Part shown: positions 1-6,320 of the stretch, piece after piece
How the letters are laid out: each line of letters starts with the position of its first letter
How positions within the stretch are numbered: the stretch's first letter is position 1
Assembly (NCBI GenBank): GCA_964496075.1
Contig: CAZBXB010000024.1
Location: forward strand, 1-10,576
Length of the DNA stretch: 10,576 nucleotides
Source of the DNA: UBA1372 sp964496075
GTDB taxonomy: Bacteria > Patescibacteriota > Microgenomatia > UBA12405
Reading direction: 5' to 3'
Notes under the pieces: generated by a model
What the model was told of the DNA's origin: nothing
Database searches by the model: none
The model's input: only the letters and a program-made list of their open reading frames with translations
Translations under genes and position numbers: made by a program

Positions 1-694
1 ATAATTTTAAATGTCCTTCGTGGGGATTATCAAAGGTACCATGAGAAATTCCAATTCTTAGTATGGTTTTAGGCCAATACATTTTTTCCCAATCGACAAA
101 ATTTAGCGATTTTGAAGATCGATAATATTTATTATATTTCAACTCTTTTAACCCCATAATTGGATCTTTCTTTATCTTTTGCGTTATTGAAGATATCGAC
201 ATGTAATTTTCTTCATTTTTTATATCCAAAATAATTATTTTTTTTGTTTCGTGCATATCTAAAGTTTTTGCTTTAAGTATTTTATGGATATTTGCTGGAT
301 TTGGCATGATGACAACTGCTTGATTTCGTAATATCTCTGTCAAAGTATCGGGTTCATCTCGTAACGGTAGTTTCCCTACTTCTGGATAAGAATTGTAGCA
401 AGTCTCACCCATTAATCTATAGAAATTGTGCTTTTGTTTTTTCCTTATAAAGTCGTCTATAAAATTCCAATAGTCCAACCTCTTGTAAGAAAGAACTGAA
501 ATCTTTTTATTTTCTGAAAAGAAACTTTTCAATAATTTTATTCTTAATTCAACAGGATTTTGATTTTTTCTAGGATTAATAATTGGAATCAAAAACAATT
601 TATCCAGTTTGAGTTGTATAAACGACAACTTAATTATCTTTATATGACTTTGGTGTAAGGGATCAAACGATCCAGGGAAAATACCTATTTTCAT
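1..694 (-). CDS. Tandem nucleotidyltransferase (NadD-like domain plus start of a second), 3' end outside the window
   Basis: Reading the minus strand from ATG at 694 gives 231 residues without a stop to the window edge. The N-terminus carries the nucleotidyltransferase signature GSFDPLHQSH (residues 8-17), as in nicotinate-mononucleotide adenylyltransferase (NadD), which makes the dinucleotide in NAD synthesis. A NadD-like middle (LMGE near 94-97, AVVIMPNP near 126-133) and a weak ISSxxxR-like stretch (SISSITQKIKK, 166-176) follow. About 200 residues in, after a linker, a second signature begins: GISHGTFDNPHEGH (215-228). So this is one frame with two nucleotidyltransferase domains, the second cut off. 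In domain 1 the HxGH motif is HQSH (glycine lost) and the ISSTxxR arginine is not evident, so its activity is uncertain; domain 2 has a canonical HEGH. Substrates cannot be assigned. No clear Shine-Dalgarno precedes the ATG. Base composition lacks the strand skew of the neighbouring genes. Domain class is confident; NadD function is not. Confidence 0.82.
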   Translation of the reverse strand, partial: MKIGIFPGSFDPLHQSHIKIIKLSFIQLKLDKLFLIPIINPRKNQNPVELRIKLLKSFFSENKKISVLSYKRLDYWNFIDDFIRKKQKHNFYRLMGETCYNSYPEVGKLPLRDEPDTLTEILRNQAVVIMPNPANIHKILKAKTLDMHETKKIIILDIKNEENYMSISSITQKIKKDPIMGLKELKYNKYYRSSKSLNFVDWEKMYWPKTILRIGISHGTFDNPHEGHLKL

Positions 695-700
695 TTTTTC

Positions 701-757
701 AGTATGTGGACAATTTTAAAAATAAAATTTAATTACATCTGTATGTTGGTAATTATA
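701..757 (-). promoter_or_regulatory. Candidate promoter elements for the nucleotidyltransferase gene
   Basis: On the minus strand a perfect TATAAT lies at 757-752, with only a weak -35 candidate (TTTAAT) 16 bases further upstream; this would give a leader of about 50 bases. A second -10-like hexamer, CATACT, at 706-701 ends exactly 6 bases before the ATG and would give a leaderless transcript. AT richness makes chance matches likely, so neither is secure. Confidence 0.3.
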
Positions 758-890
758 CAATTTATCGATATTTATTAAAGCAAAATGTCTTATCCAATGG
801 TAAATGATATTGTACGATTTATTTTCAGTATTATTGTTTAATAATATTCTTAAAATCGCGCGCACAAAAAATAATTTTCAATCGAACCTT

Positions 891-927
891 CCTCCAGAGG
901 CGGACAGGCGCCCCAGCAGTAGCGGGG
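891..927. other. GC-rich hairpin island in the AT-rich divergent spacer
   Basis: Within an otherwise very AT-rich spacer, 891-927 is strongly GC-rich. It can fold into CCTC/GAGG at 891-900 (very tight loop), GGCG (899-902) with CGCC (909-912), and a better hairpin with CCCC (911-914) and GC (916-917) pairing with GCGGGG (922-927) around the loop AGTA, A915 bulged. The second and third compete for 911-912. No U-tract follows directly (TAAAAACTTTTT comes next), so it is not a standard terminator. It resembles a short palindromic intergenic repeat, but only one copy is in this window. Confidence 0.4.
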
Positions 928-965
928 TAAAAACTTTTTGGTAAACTCCCGACAAAGGATATTTT

Positions 966-974
966 TGTTAGAAT
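966..974 (+). promoter_or_regulatory. Candidate extended -10 promoter of pyruvate kinase (leaderless)
   Basis: TAGAAT at 969-974 is preceded by TG at 966-967, forming an extended -10 element (TGn-TAGAAT). It ends exactly 6 bases before the ATG at 981, so transcription would start at or next to the start codon. No convincing -35 is seen at the usual distance. The only purine-rich run (AAAGGA, 954-959) is over 20 bases from the ATG, too far for a ribosome binding site, which fits a leaderless mRNA. Confidence 0.38.
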
Positions 975-980
975 TAATGT

Positions 981-2387
981 ATGAACTGCCTGACAAAAAT
1001 TGTAGCCACAGTTGGACCGGCCTGTGAAGATGAAGAAACATTGGGTAGTTTAATTGATAAGGGTGTGGATGTGTTTAGGTTTAATTTGAAACACGGAGAT
1101 TTGAAGTGGCATAAAGAAACAATAAAGAAACTGTCTGCTCTAGTGAGTAAGAAAAAAAGTCCGGCATCTATAATGTTGGATCTACAAGGTCCGGAATTGA
1201 GATTAGAAACAAAAAATAAAGAAGATATTGATGTTAATAAAAATGAAGAAATTTATGTGGGTGAAACATTTCTGAAAGATAAAAAGAGCTTTGTTCTTTC
1301 TAAAAATGATATAACAAAAGATATAAAAGAAAGTCAAAAGATATATATAGACAATGGTCTATATGAGTTTACTGTTGTATTTTCTGAAAAAGGATTACTG
1401 GCTTTAAGGTCAAGTCAGGATTGTGTGCTTCTGAATGGAAAAAGTGTAGCGATACCAGGTTTTGATAATAATTTACCGGCGTTGACTAAGGCTGACTTTG
1501 GATACTTGTCTTCTTTTGCAAGATTACCAATAGATTTTGTTTGTTTGTCTTTTTGCAGAAGTAAAAATGATGTAGAGAAATTAAAACAAGTACTGAATTT
1601 GAAAAAGATTAAGGCGTCTGTAGTAGCTAAGATTGAAAACAAACTGGCCTTAGATAATTTATTGGAAATTACAACCGTATCTGATGCTATTATGGTGGCT
1701 AGAGGAGACTTAGGTGTGGAAGTCCCTCTTAGAGAAGTTGTTTATTGGCAAAAAGAAATAGTAAAACAATGCAGAATGCTTAGTAAGCCAGTGATAGTAG
1801 CAACACAAATGATGGAGTCGATGATAGATAGGCCAAGTCCAACCAGAGCTGAAGTAAGCGATGTGTCAAACGCAATTTTTGACGGGACGGATAGTATTAT
1901 GCTATCGGGAGAGACTGCTATAGGAAAACACCCTGTAGGTGTGGTCAATTATATGATAGATATTGCCAGTTTTTCTGAAGAAAAAAGACCGATAGATAAA
2001 GTAAAAAAGACATATACTGATGTAGGCAGTTTAGTGGTTGGCACAATCAGGAATTTGGTACTAAATGCCTCAAAATTAAAGATTGATAAGATGCTGGTTT
2101 TTAGTAAATCCGGTAATACCGCCAGAGAAATATCGTCTTATAGATTAAAAATACCAATAATTGCAGTAACTGATGTCAAGAAAACTTTTCAGGACATGTC
2201 TTTGAGTTATTCAATAGTCCCTTATTTTAAAAAGTTTAAAAGCAATAAATTTAATATGAAAAGTGATGTCATAAATGAGCTTATTAAAAAAAGGCTTTTG
2301 AAGAAAGGTGACAGAGTCATAGTGGTCCATGGACAAAATTGGCTGGTGAGCTCAAGTACTAACGAGATTGGAGTGTTTGAGGTATAG
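981..2387 (+). CDS. pyk: Pyruvate kinase
   Basis: Cytoplasmic enzyme of the last glycolytic step: phosphoenolpyruvate + ADP to pyruvate + ATP. The 468 residues match the usual length. The N-terminus TKIVATVGPA (5-14) is typical, and an in-frame stop just upstream fixes ATG 981 as the first possible ATG. The B domain follows DLQGPELR (67-74). Active-site features are the AKIEN loop with catalytic Lys217 and metal ligand Glu219, VARGDLGVEVP (239-249, Asp243), VATQMMESM (273-281), TRAEVSDVSNA (288-298) and LSGETA (308-313). A C-terminal regulatory-type domain runs from about 335. The monovalent-cation site is unusual: the normal N-x-S-H-G is NLKHG (Lys37 for Ser), and D-T-K-G-P-E is D-L-Q-G-P-E (see findings). 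The gene is transcribed alone and its 3' end overlaps the opposing small gene by 29 bases. Family identity is certain. Confidence 0.97.
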   Translation: MNCLTKIVATVGPACEDEETLGSLIDKGVDVFRFNLKHGDLKWHKETIKKLSALVSKKKSPASIMLDLQGPELRLETKNKEDIDVNKNEEIYVGETFLKDKKSFVLSKNDITKDIKESQKIYIDNGLYEFTVVFSEKGLLALRSSQDCVLLNGKSVAIPGFDNNLPALTKADFGYLSSFARLPIDFVCLSFCRSKNDVEKLKQVLNLKKIKASVVAKIENKLALDNLLEITTVSDAIMVARGDLGVEVPLREVVYWQKEIVKQCRMLSKPVIVATQMMESMIDRPSPTRAEVSDVSNAIFDGTDSIMLSGETAIGKHPVGVVNYMIDIASFSEEKRPIDKVKKTYTDVGSLVVGTIRNLVLNASKLKIDKMLVFSKSGNTAREISSYRLKIPIIAVTDVKKTFQDMSLSYSIVPYFKKFKSNKFNMKSDVINELIKKRLLKKGDRVIVVHGQNWLVSSSTNEIGVFEV

Positions 2388-2550
2388 CTGTTGGTGAGGG
2401 TGGTAGTTGAAGCGGAGAGGATTCTAGCTTGTCAAGGATTTTAAAATCTATACTCTTGTAAGAAAGGATACCGGCGTAGGTAAGGCAAACCAGTAGAGCG
2501 ATGATGAGTAGGCCACCTAGTAAATCCGGTTTATTTTGAGTATCGTGCAT
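2359..2550 (-). CDS. Small single-helix membrane protein of unknown function
   Basis: A 63-residue protein I do not recognise. It has a short polar N-terminus (MHDTQNKPD), one hydrophobic helix at about residues 10-32, then a tail with KILDKLESSP followed by a proline-rich end (LQLPPSPTAIPQ). The positive-inside rule is not decisive; an outward-facing C-terminal tail is plausible. It begins 3 bases after the TAA of the solute-binding protein gene and is surely in the same operon; GAAAGG lies about 12 bases before the ATG, a weak ribosome binding site. That tight linkage and the coherent membrane segment argue that it is real despite its size. Its last 29 bases overlap the end of pyruvate kinase on the other strand. 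It could be a partner of the binding protein or of SecG, which is inference only. Confidence 0.68.
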   Translation of the reverse strand: MHDTQNKPDLLGGLLIIALLVCLTYAGILSYKSIDFKILDKLESSPLQLPPSPTAIPQTLQSR

Positions 2551-2553
2551 AGT

Positions 2554-3888
2554 TTATTTTAACCTTTCAATTGTAAATGTGGTTGGATAAGAAAGAAAAA
2601 TGGCAGGAGATTCCTCGAGTAGAATTTTTTGAAATTCTATATAGATATCTTTTCTGTTTTGGATATCGAAAGTTTGTCTACCTTCTTCAAGAAGTTTGTC
2701 GATTTTGGGACTGTTTATCTTGGTAATATTGGTTGGTTGAGTTGAATGCCAAAATTCATATTGATCCGGGTCTTTGGGAATACTGGCATAAGCCAAAATA
2801 CAATCGTAATTATCTTGATTAATCTGATTTTCAATGGAAACATTGACTTTTATACCCAATATTTGTTGCCATGATTCTTTGATTTGGTCTGCCTGGGAAA
2901 GCAACTTTCTGTTGTTAACAGTTAAGTTTATTTCTTGAGGGATCTGGACGTCTTCGAGGAGATTTTTGGCTTTTTGAGGACTGAGTTCGTATGGCTTGAC
3001 TGAATCATTGTAAGCCCAAGACAGTGGTGATATTGGGCCTAAGGCCCTCTCTTCTTTGTTTGGGGTTTTTGGGGTAGCATAGGCTAGAGCCTGACGAACT
3101 TCTTTTTGATCGAATTTTTGTGTATTTATTAGAATAACGATGTAACTTTGATCAATTTGAGATTTGGGGGTAATCTTTGTCTTTGGCCAGGTTGACAGAT
3201 CTTGGGTTGAAGATATGTTTTCGATAATATCAATTTCTGCAAGTTTGTAAGCCTCGATAAGCTTATCTTCTTGATCATAGAAAACATAAGTTTTCTTAAT
3301 AGCACTATCGTTAACGTTGACCAGATTGATTGTCTTTATATAGTCTTTTTGAAAAGTAACTTTATTTATTTTGTAATCTCCAAGGCCAATGGTGCCTTTT
3401 TTAATTATAGGTTTTGATAAAAGGGATAATATTGGACTATAGGCGCTATTTAGGCTAATTTTAATTTGATCTTTAGAAATCGGTTTAAAGTAGGCACCCT
3501 TAATTTGATAATTTACATCTGAAGGCTTTAATTTTTGACCATCATGCCACTTTAGGTCTGTGTTTAGTGTAAAAATAAAATCTCTATTGTCATTTTCAGC
3601 TTTCCAGTCTTTAAGAAGAATGGAATTTTCCGGTCGATTATTGGTGGCGAAGGTAGTTAAGCCAAAACTTACTAGGTTTTCTATCTCATCAGGTAAATTG
3701 TCGAGAGTGAAAAGTCCTGATAGCCCAATTATTTGTCTTTCTTCTTTTTGATTTTGAATAAATTTACTAATCAGCGGGTATGTTTTAATTGAGCTTGATC
3801 CAAGTACTACACCAAGAAGAATAAAGAGGATATTCTTTTTAAGAAAACGAAAAAATATTTCCAGTTGGAAGGACAGTTTTTTGATCAC
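2554..3888 (-). CDS. Membrane-anchored extracellular solute-binding protein, family 5 (SBP_bac_5)
   Basis: A 444-residue periplasmic/extracellular binding protein of the oligopeptide/nickel type (DppA/OppA family). I place the start at GTG 3888, whose GTGA overlaps the secG stop; the open frame extends further upstream but only inside secG. After a basic N-terminus comes one hydrophobic helix (KNILFILLGVVLG, roughly residues 17-32) with no lipobox cysteine, so the protein is anchored by an uncleaved helix or signal peptide rather than by lipid. The mature part shows the family pattern: IGLSGLFTLDNLPDEI, then FTLNTDLKWHDGQKLKPSDV, equivalent to the family's WHDGxPLTAxDV motif. C-terminal features include YDCILAY and a final KDIYIEFQKILLEESPAIFL segment. 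It is shorter than typical members (about 500 residues). No ABC permease or ATPase is nearby, so it is an orphan binding protein here. Ligand unknown; peptides are the family default. Confidence 0.85.
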   Translation of the reverse strand: MIKKLSFQLEIFFRFLKKNILFILLGVVLGSSSIKTYPLISKFIQNQKEERQIIGLSGLFTLDNLPDEIENLVSFGLTTFATNNRPENSILLKDWKAENDNRDFIFTLNTDLKWHDGQKLKPSDVNYQIKGAYFKPISKDQIKISLNSAYSPILSLLSKPIIKKGTIGLGDYKINKVTFQKDYIKTINLVNVNDSAIKKTYVFYDQEDKLIEAYKLAEIDIIENISSTQDLSTWPKTKITPKSQIDQSYIVILINTQKFDQKEVRQALAYATPKTPNKEERALGPISPLSWAYNDSVKPYELSPQKAKNLLEDVQIPQEINLTVNNRKLLSQADQIKESWQQILGIKVNVSIENQINQDNYDCILAYASIPKDPDQYEFWHSTQPTNITKINSPKIDKLLEEGRQTFDIQNRKDIYIEFQKILLEESPAIFLSYPTTFTIERLK

Positions 3889-4097
3889 TTTTGGATTATG
3901 ATGCGGATAGTTGAGGAGATGGTGAATATAATAAGCACAATTAGGGTGGCAGTGAAGGTGACTTTTTCCCAACCCCTTTTGGTTTTAGTGGGTGTATTTA
4001 GGTTAGTTTGGTTTTGGCTTTCTTGAAGTTGAAGAAATATAAGAGTAGATAGTGCTAGAGCTAAAATGATTTGAAATATGTTGATTGTTTGAGTCAT
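3885..4097 (-). CDS. secG: Preprotein translocase subunit SecG
   Basis: A 70-residue protein with two hydrophobic helices (about residues 5-24 and 46-67) joined by a polar loop that contains RGWEK (41-45), corresponding to the RGxEKxL pattern at the start of the second SecG helix. SecG is the small accessory subunit of the SecYEG channel that assists SecA-driven protein export through the cytoplasmic membrane. Length and topology are those of the family. Its ATG overlaps the TGA of the upstream holin-like gene (ATGA), and its TGA overlaps the GTG of the binding-protein gene (GTGA), so it is translationally coupled on both sides. The neighbouring genes encode exported or membrane proteins, which are Sec clients. 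Similarity is weak in absolute terms, as usual for SecG, but the motif order is convincing. Confidence 0.85.
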   Translation of the reverse strand: MTQTINIFQIILALALSTLIFLQLQESQNQTNLNTPTKTKRGWEKVTFTATLIVLIIFTISSTIRIIIQK

Positions 4098-4519
4098 GTT
4101 TTGATTTTTTTAACTCTAACTAAAATTTTTTTAAGCCGGTTATTTATAAAGTTAATAGTGAGTGTGGTTATAAAGAAGGCTGCAAAGGAGTTTAACCTAA
4201 TTGGTGGAAAATTTACAGTTGCCCAGGTAAAGCTGGCTGTGTTGATATTGGTAACGGTAAAGCTATCTAAAAAGTAGACAGTTATATACAGACCAAGAGT
4301 GTTTATAAAAAGTCTAGCAATGCCTAGAGTTAGAACGGTAACCGGCAGAAGTAGGATTTTAAGGATCGGCTTTAAAAAGTATTCAAAGGCGGTCAAAACA
4401 AGTGAGGCTGTCAGGAGTGTGGTTAAGTTGTTGCCGTAGTCGATGTTTTGCCAGATTAATTTAGCAAGATAGATGCTAAGGGATATTAGAATGATTGATC
4501 TTAGTGCTTTTTTAATCAT
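4094..4519 (-). CDS. Four-helix membrane protein, phage holin family 4 type (PF04020-like)
   Basis: A 141-residue integral membrane protein with about four hydrophobic helices: near residues 8-25, 32-55, 58-84 and 105-128. The central YFLKPILKILLLPVTVLTLG (47-66) matches the conserved core of PF04020, where a P-I-L-x-L-L-x-L-P-x-x-x-L-T-L-G pattern spans helices two and three. Despite the family name, most chromosomal members are housekeeping-type membrane proteins of unknown function, and no lysin or phage gene is present. The ATG at 4519 overlaps the TGA of the transglutaminase gene and its own TGA overlaps the secG ATG. No ribosome binding site is visible; coupling probably supplies initiation. 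The family call is fairly secure; the function is unknown. Confidence 0.8.
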   Translation of the reverse strand: MIKKALRSIILISLSIYLAKLIWQNIDYGNNLTTLLTASLVLTAFEYFLKPILKILLLPVTVLTLGIARLFINTLGLYITVYFLDSFTVTNINTASFTWATVNFPPIRLNSFAAFFITTLTINFINNRLKKILVRVKKIKT

Positions 4520-6258
4520 ATAAGTTTTAAAATTATTATACCTGACAAACTAAGTAGAAGAATGAGACTACTAATTGCAATTATAAAGTATTTTGGGTGA
4601 TATGGATTTATCAGCTCAAGCTGACTTGGTTGGTTTTGGTCGACTTTTAAGGTTAATGAAACGTTTTTATTTTTAGGAAGAGCTGAACTAACTCGATTAA
4701 GTTTGGATATGTTAATCTGATTGGTCGAGTAAGGTGGCAAAAGTGGAATAGTATGATTGAAATTTGTGTTAGTGTTGGAGACATTAATATTGGTAAGTGA
4801 ATTTGAATTGGGATTTTGGACAGTTAAAGTTGACATGTTTAGACTTATTTGGGGATCTTGAAATTGTTTATCAAGGGTTGTGTTGGTGGGAGTGATAGTG
4901 ATGGATTTTTGACTTGGATTTTGTTTGTATGAACCTGGTGCAAGTGGTAATTGATCGTTTTTGCCATGGATGACAAGAACAATGTGGTTTAGATCGATTG
5001 AGTCAAAATAGTCGGTGCCATTGGTGGTTTCTTGCCAAGTGGGATCGACTGATTGCCATGAATTGGTTTGGTGATTCCAAAATTGTGGCCAAGCATGCAG
5101 TAAATCCCCTTTTATGTTTTTGGCTTGAAGTTTGGGATTGGTAGTATAAACAATGCCTTGGATTTCACGACTAGGGATTGAGTTAGATCTAGCCAGTGTG
5201 ATAAATAGGTCTGTAAAATCGGTACAAAGAGAGTTTTGGGGTTGATTAAGTGTCTCCAGGGGGCTTTTTCTGCGAGCGTTTGCAATTTGATCAAAGTCAT
5301 AGTCTAGCTTGTCAATGACATAGTCGTAAATTTGTCTGGGTGTGTCTAGATTGGCGGAAATTGACAGAATAGCATGATTGGTAGTTGGCCAATATTGTTG
5401 GGGCAAGGTGTAATAATCGGCCGGAATAACACTAAAGAAGGATGAATTTGGAGAATGAACTTGGATTTGGCCTGAGGTATAAATGTTAAGAGACTGGTTT
5501 GCGTTGAGTTTATATTGAGCTAGAAAATTACCATCATCGTCGATTGTTACATTTTGAGGTTTGGGGTCGATGGTAGAAAAAATAATATCTTGTGTGGCGG
5601 TGTCCGGGAGAATGGGAACGGATAGTGTCTGAGTTTGATCCTGGTCATTATTAAGAAAATAGTTGATGGTGAAGTTAAAAAGTTGAGTTTGACCAAAAGC
5701 AAAAGATATATTTTTTGAAGCCAAACTTTGAGGAATTTGGATTATCTGATAATCCCCTTCTGTGTGTGGATTGGCAGAAACAGATGAGTAAGCCAGCTTA
5801 CCAAAAGATACTGGAACTTTAAGAGTTATGGAGATCTGGTCCTGAGTTGAGCTTGGATGCTGAGGTAAATCTATTTTCCAAATACTACCTTGATTGACGG
5901 CAAAATTATCTATATGGTAAGAAACAGAAAAATCAGTTGTATTATTTTTGTTGGTGGTAGGTTGATTGAATTGTAGAGATATGGTGGTTCGATCGTTTGT
6001 TTGTTGTACCGACTTAAGAATATTACCCAGTTTGTCTGTGGCGGAGACATTTTTTATGTTTAGCTTATCTATAGTTAGGTTATATTCTTTGGCGTATATA
6101 GTTGAAAAGTTGTTTTGAAGCTTTACGAGCTGATCGACTTGGGCATTACCTTGTGAGTCTATCTGGTAGGTAATTTGTTTTTGAAGACTAAATTCGGAAA
6201 CCGAATGGACTTGTCTGGTTGATTGTAAAAAAAAATATATTACTAGAATTAAAAACAT
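4516..6258 (-). CDS. Membrane-anchored extracytoplasmic transglutaminase-like protein
   Basis: A 580-residue protein: a short hydrophobic N-terminal export segment (FLILVIYFFL), a long beta-rich N-terminal region (about 25-300), a transglutaminase-like cysteine-protease fold domain (about 300-430), an Asn/Thr-rich beta region (about 450-545), and a C-terminal membrane helix (about 553-577). The papain-like triad is intact: Cys345 in NSLCTDFTDLF, His388 in LLHAWPQFW and Asp405 in SVDPTW, with LARSNSIPSREIQG between Cys and His as in transglut_core proteins. Bacterial members may be proteases, amidases or cross-linkers; the substrate cannot be told. Most of the chain should lie outside the membrane. 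It is the first gene of the five-gene operon and ends in an ATGA overlap with the next. ATG 6258 is the only ATG start in frame before an upstream stop, although its signal segment lacks the usual positive charges, so the exact N-terminus is less certain than the identity. Confidence 0.9.
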   Translation of the reverse strand: MFLILVIYFFLQSTRQVHSVSEFSLQKQITYQIDSQGNAQVDQLVKLQNNFSTIYAKEYNLTIDKLNIKNVSATDKLGNILKSVQQTNDRTTISLQFNQPTTNKNNTTDFSVSYHIDNFAVNQGSIWKIDLPQHPSSTQDQISITLKVPVSFGKLAYSSVSANPHTEGDYQIIQIPQSLASKNISFAFGQTQLFNFTINYFLNNDQDQTQTLSVPILPDTATQDIIFSTIDPKPQNVTIDDDGNFLAQYKLNANQSLNIYTSGQIQVHSPNSSFFSVIPADYYTLPQQYWPTTNHAILSISANLDTPRQIYDYVIDKLDYDFDQIANARRKSPLETLNQPQNSLCTDFTDLFITLARSNSIPSREIQGIVYTTNPKLQAKNIKGDLLHAWPQFWNHQTNSWQSVDPTWQETTNGTDYFDSIDLNHIVLVIHGKNDQLPLAPGSYKQNPSQKSITITPTNTTLDKQFQDPQISLNMSTLTVQNPNSNSLTNINVSNTNTNFNHTIPLLPPYSTNQINISKLNRVSSALPKNKNVSLTLKVDQNQPSQLELINPYHPKYFIIAISSLILLLSLSGIIILKLI

Positions 6259-6278
6259 ATGTATATTTAAGCATACAT
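6259..6278. promoter_or_regulatory. Inverted repeat between divergent promoters, candidate LexA operator
   Basis: ATGTAT (6259-6264) and ATACAT (6273-6278) are perfect inverted arms around 8 bases, giving TGTA-N10-TACA, reminiscent of gammaproteobacterial SOS boxes but with wider spacing. It lies 42 bases before lexA and directly abuts the start codon of the divergent transglutaminase gene. Overlapping it, 6253-6264 (AAACATATGTAT) matches 9 of 12 positions of the Bacillus SOS box GAACATATGTTC. Either could be the autoregulatory site; AT richness makes chance palindromes possible. Confidence 0.38.
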
Positions 6279-6308
6279 TTGCTACTTTTATTTCGGGTTA
6301 TGTTCGTG

Positions 6309-6314
6309 TATTAT
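6309..6314 (+). promoter_or_regulatory. Candidate -10 element of lexA (leaderless)
   Basis: TATTAT ends exactly 6 bases before ATG 6321, so transcription would begin at the start codon. No good -35 is seen at 16-18 bases upstream (TTTTAT at best). No Shine-Dalgarno precedes the ATG, which agrees with a leaderless message. Confidence 0.33.
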
Positions 6315-6320
6315 TTTGGT

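Noticed and set aside
911..939. Hairpin followed by AAAAACTTTTT as an intrinsic terminator
   Set aside because: The hairpin is not followed directly by a U-tract on either strand, and it lies in a divergent spacer where no transcript needs to end.
850..1041. 63-residue minus-strand open frame across the GC-rich island and pyk start
   Set aside because: It overlaps the beginning of pyk on the other strand, has no family-like composition, and is explained by the GC-rich hairpin sequence being open by chance.
3889..3972. Longer N-terminus of the solute-binding protein (28 extra residues)
   Set aside because: It would lie inside secG, gives a His-rich non-family sequence, and a GTG overlapping the secG stop supplies a proper coupled start before the anchor helix.
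4094..4519. Prophage remnant because of the holin-family name
   Set aside because: No lysin, integrase or structural phage gene is nearby, and the family is common in chromosomal, non-phage settings.
4516..6258. Classical protein cross-linking transglutaminase
   Set aside because: The triad is present, but the bacterial superfamily is dominated by proteases and amidases; nothing in the sequence specifies cross-linking, so only transglutaminase-like is claimed.
6219..6320. Extended LexA N-terminus (34 residues)
   Set aside because: It would overlap the divergent transglutaminase gene and does not resemble LexA; the alignment begins at ATG 6321.
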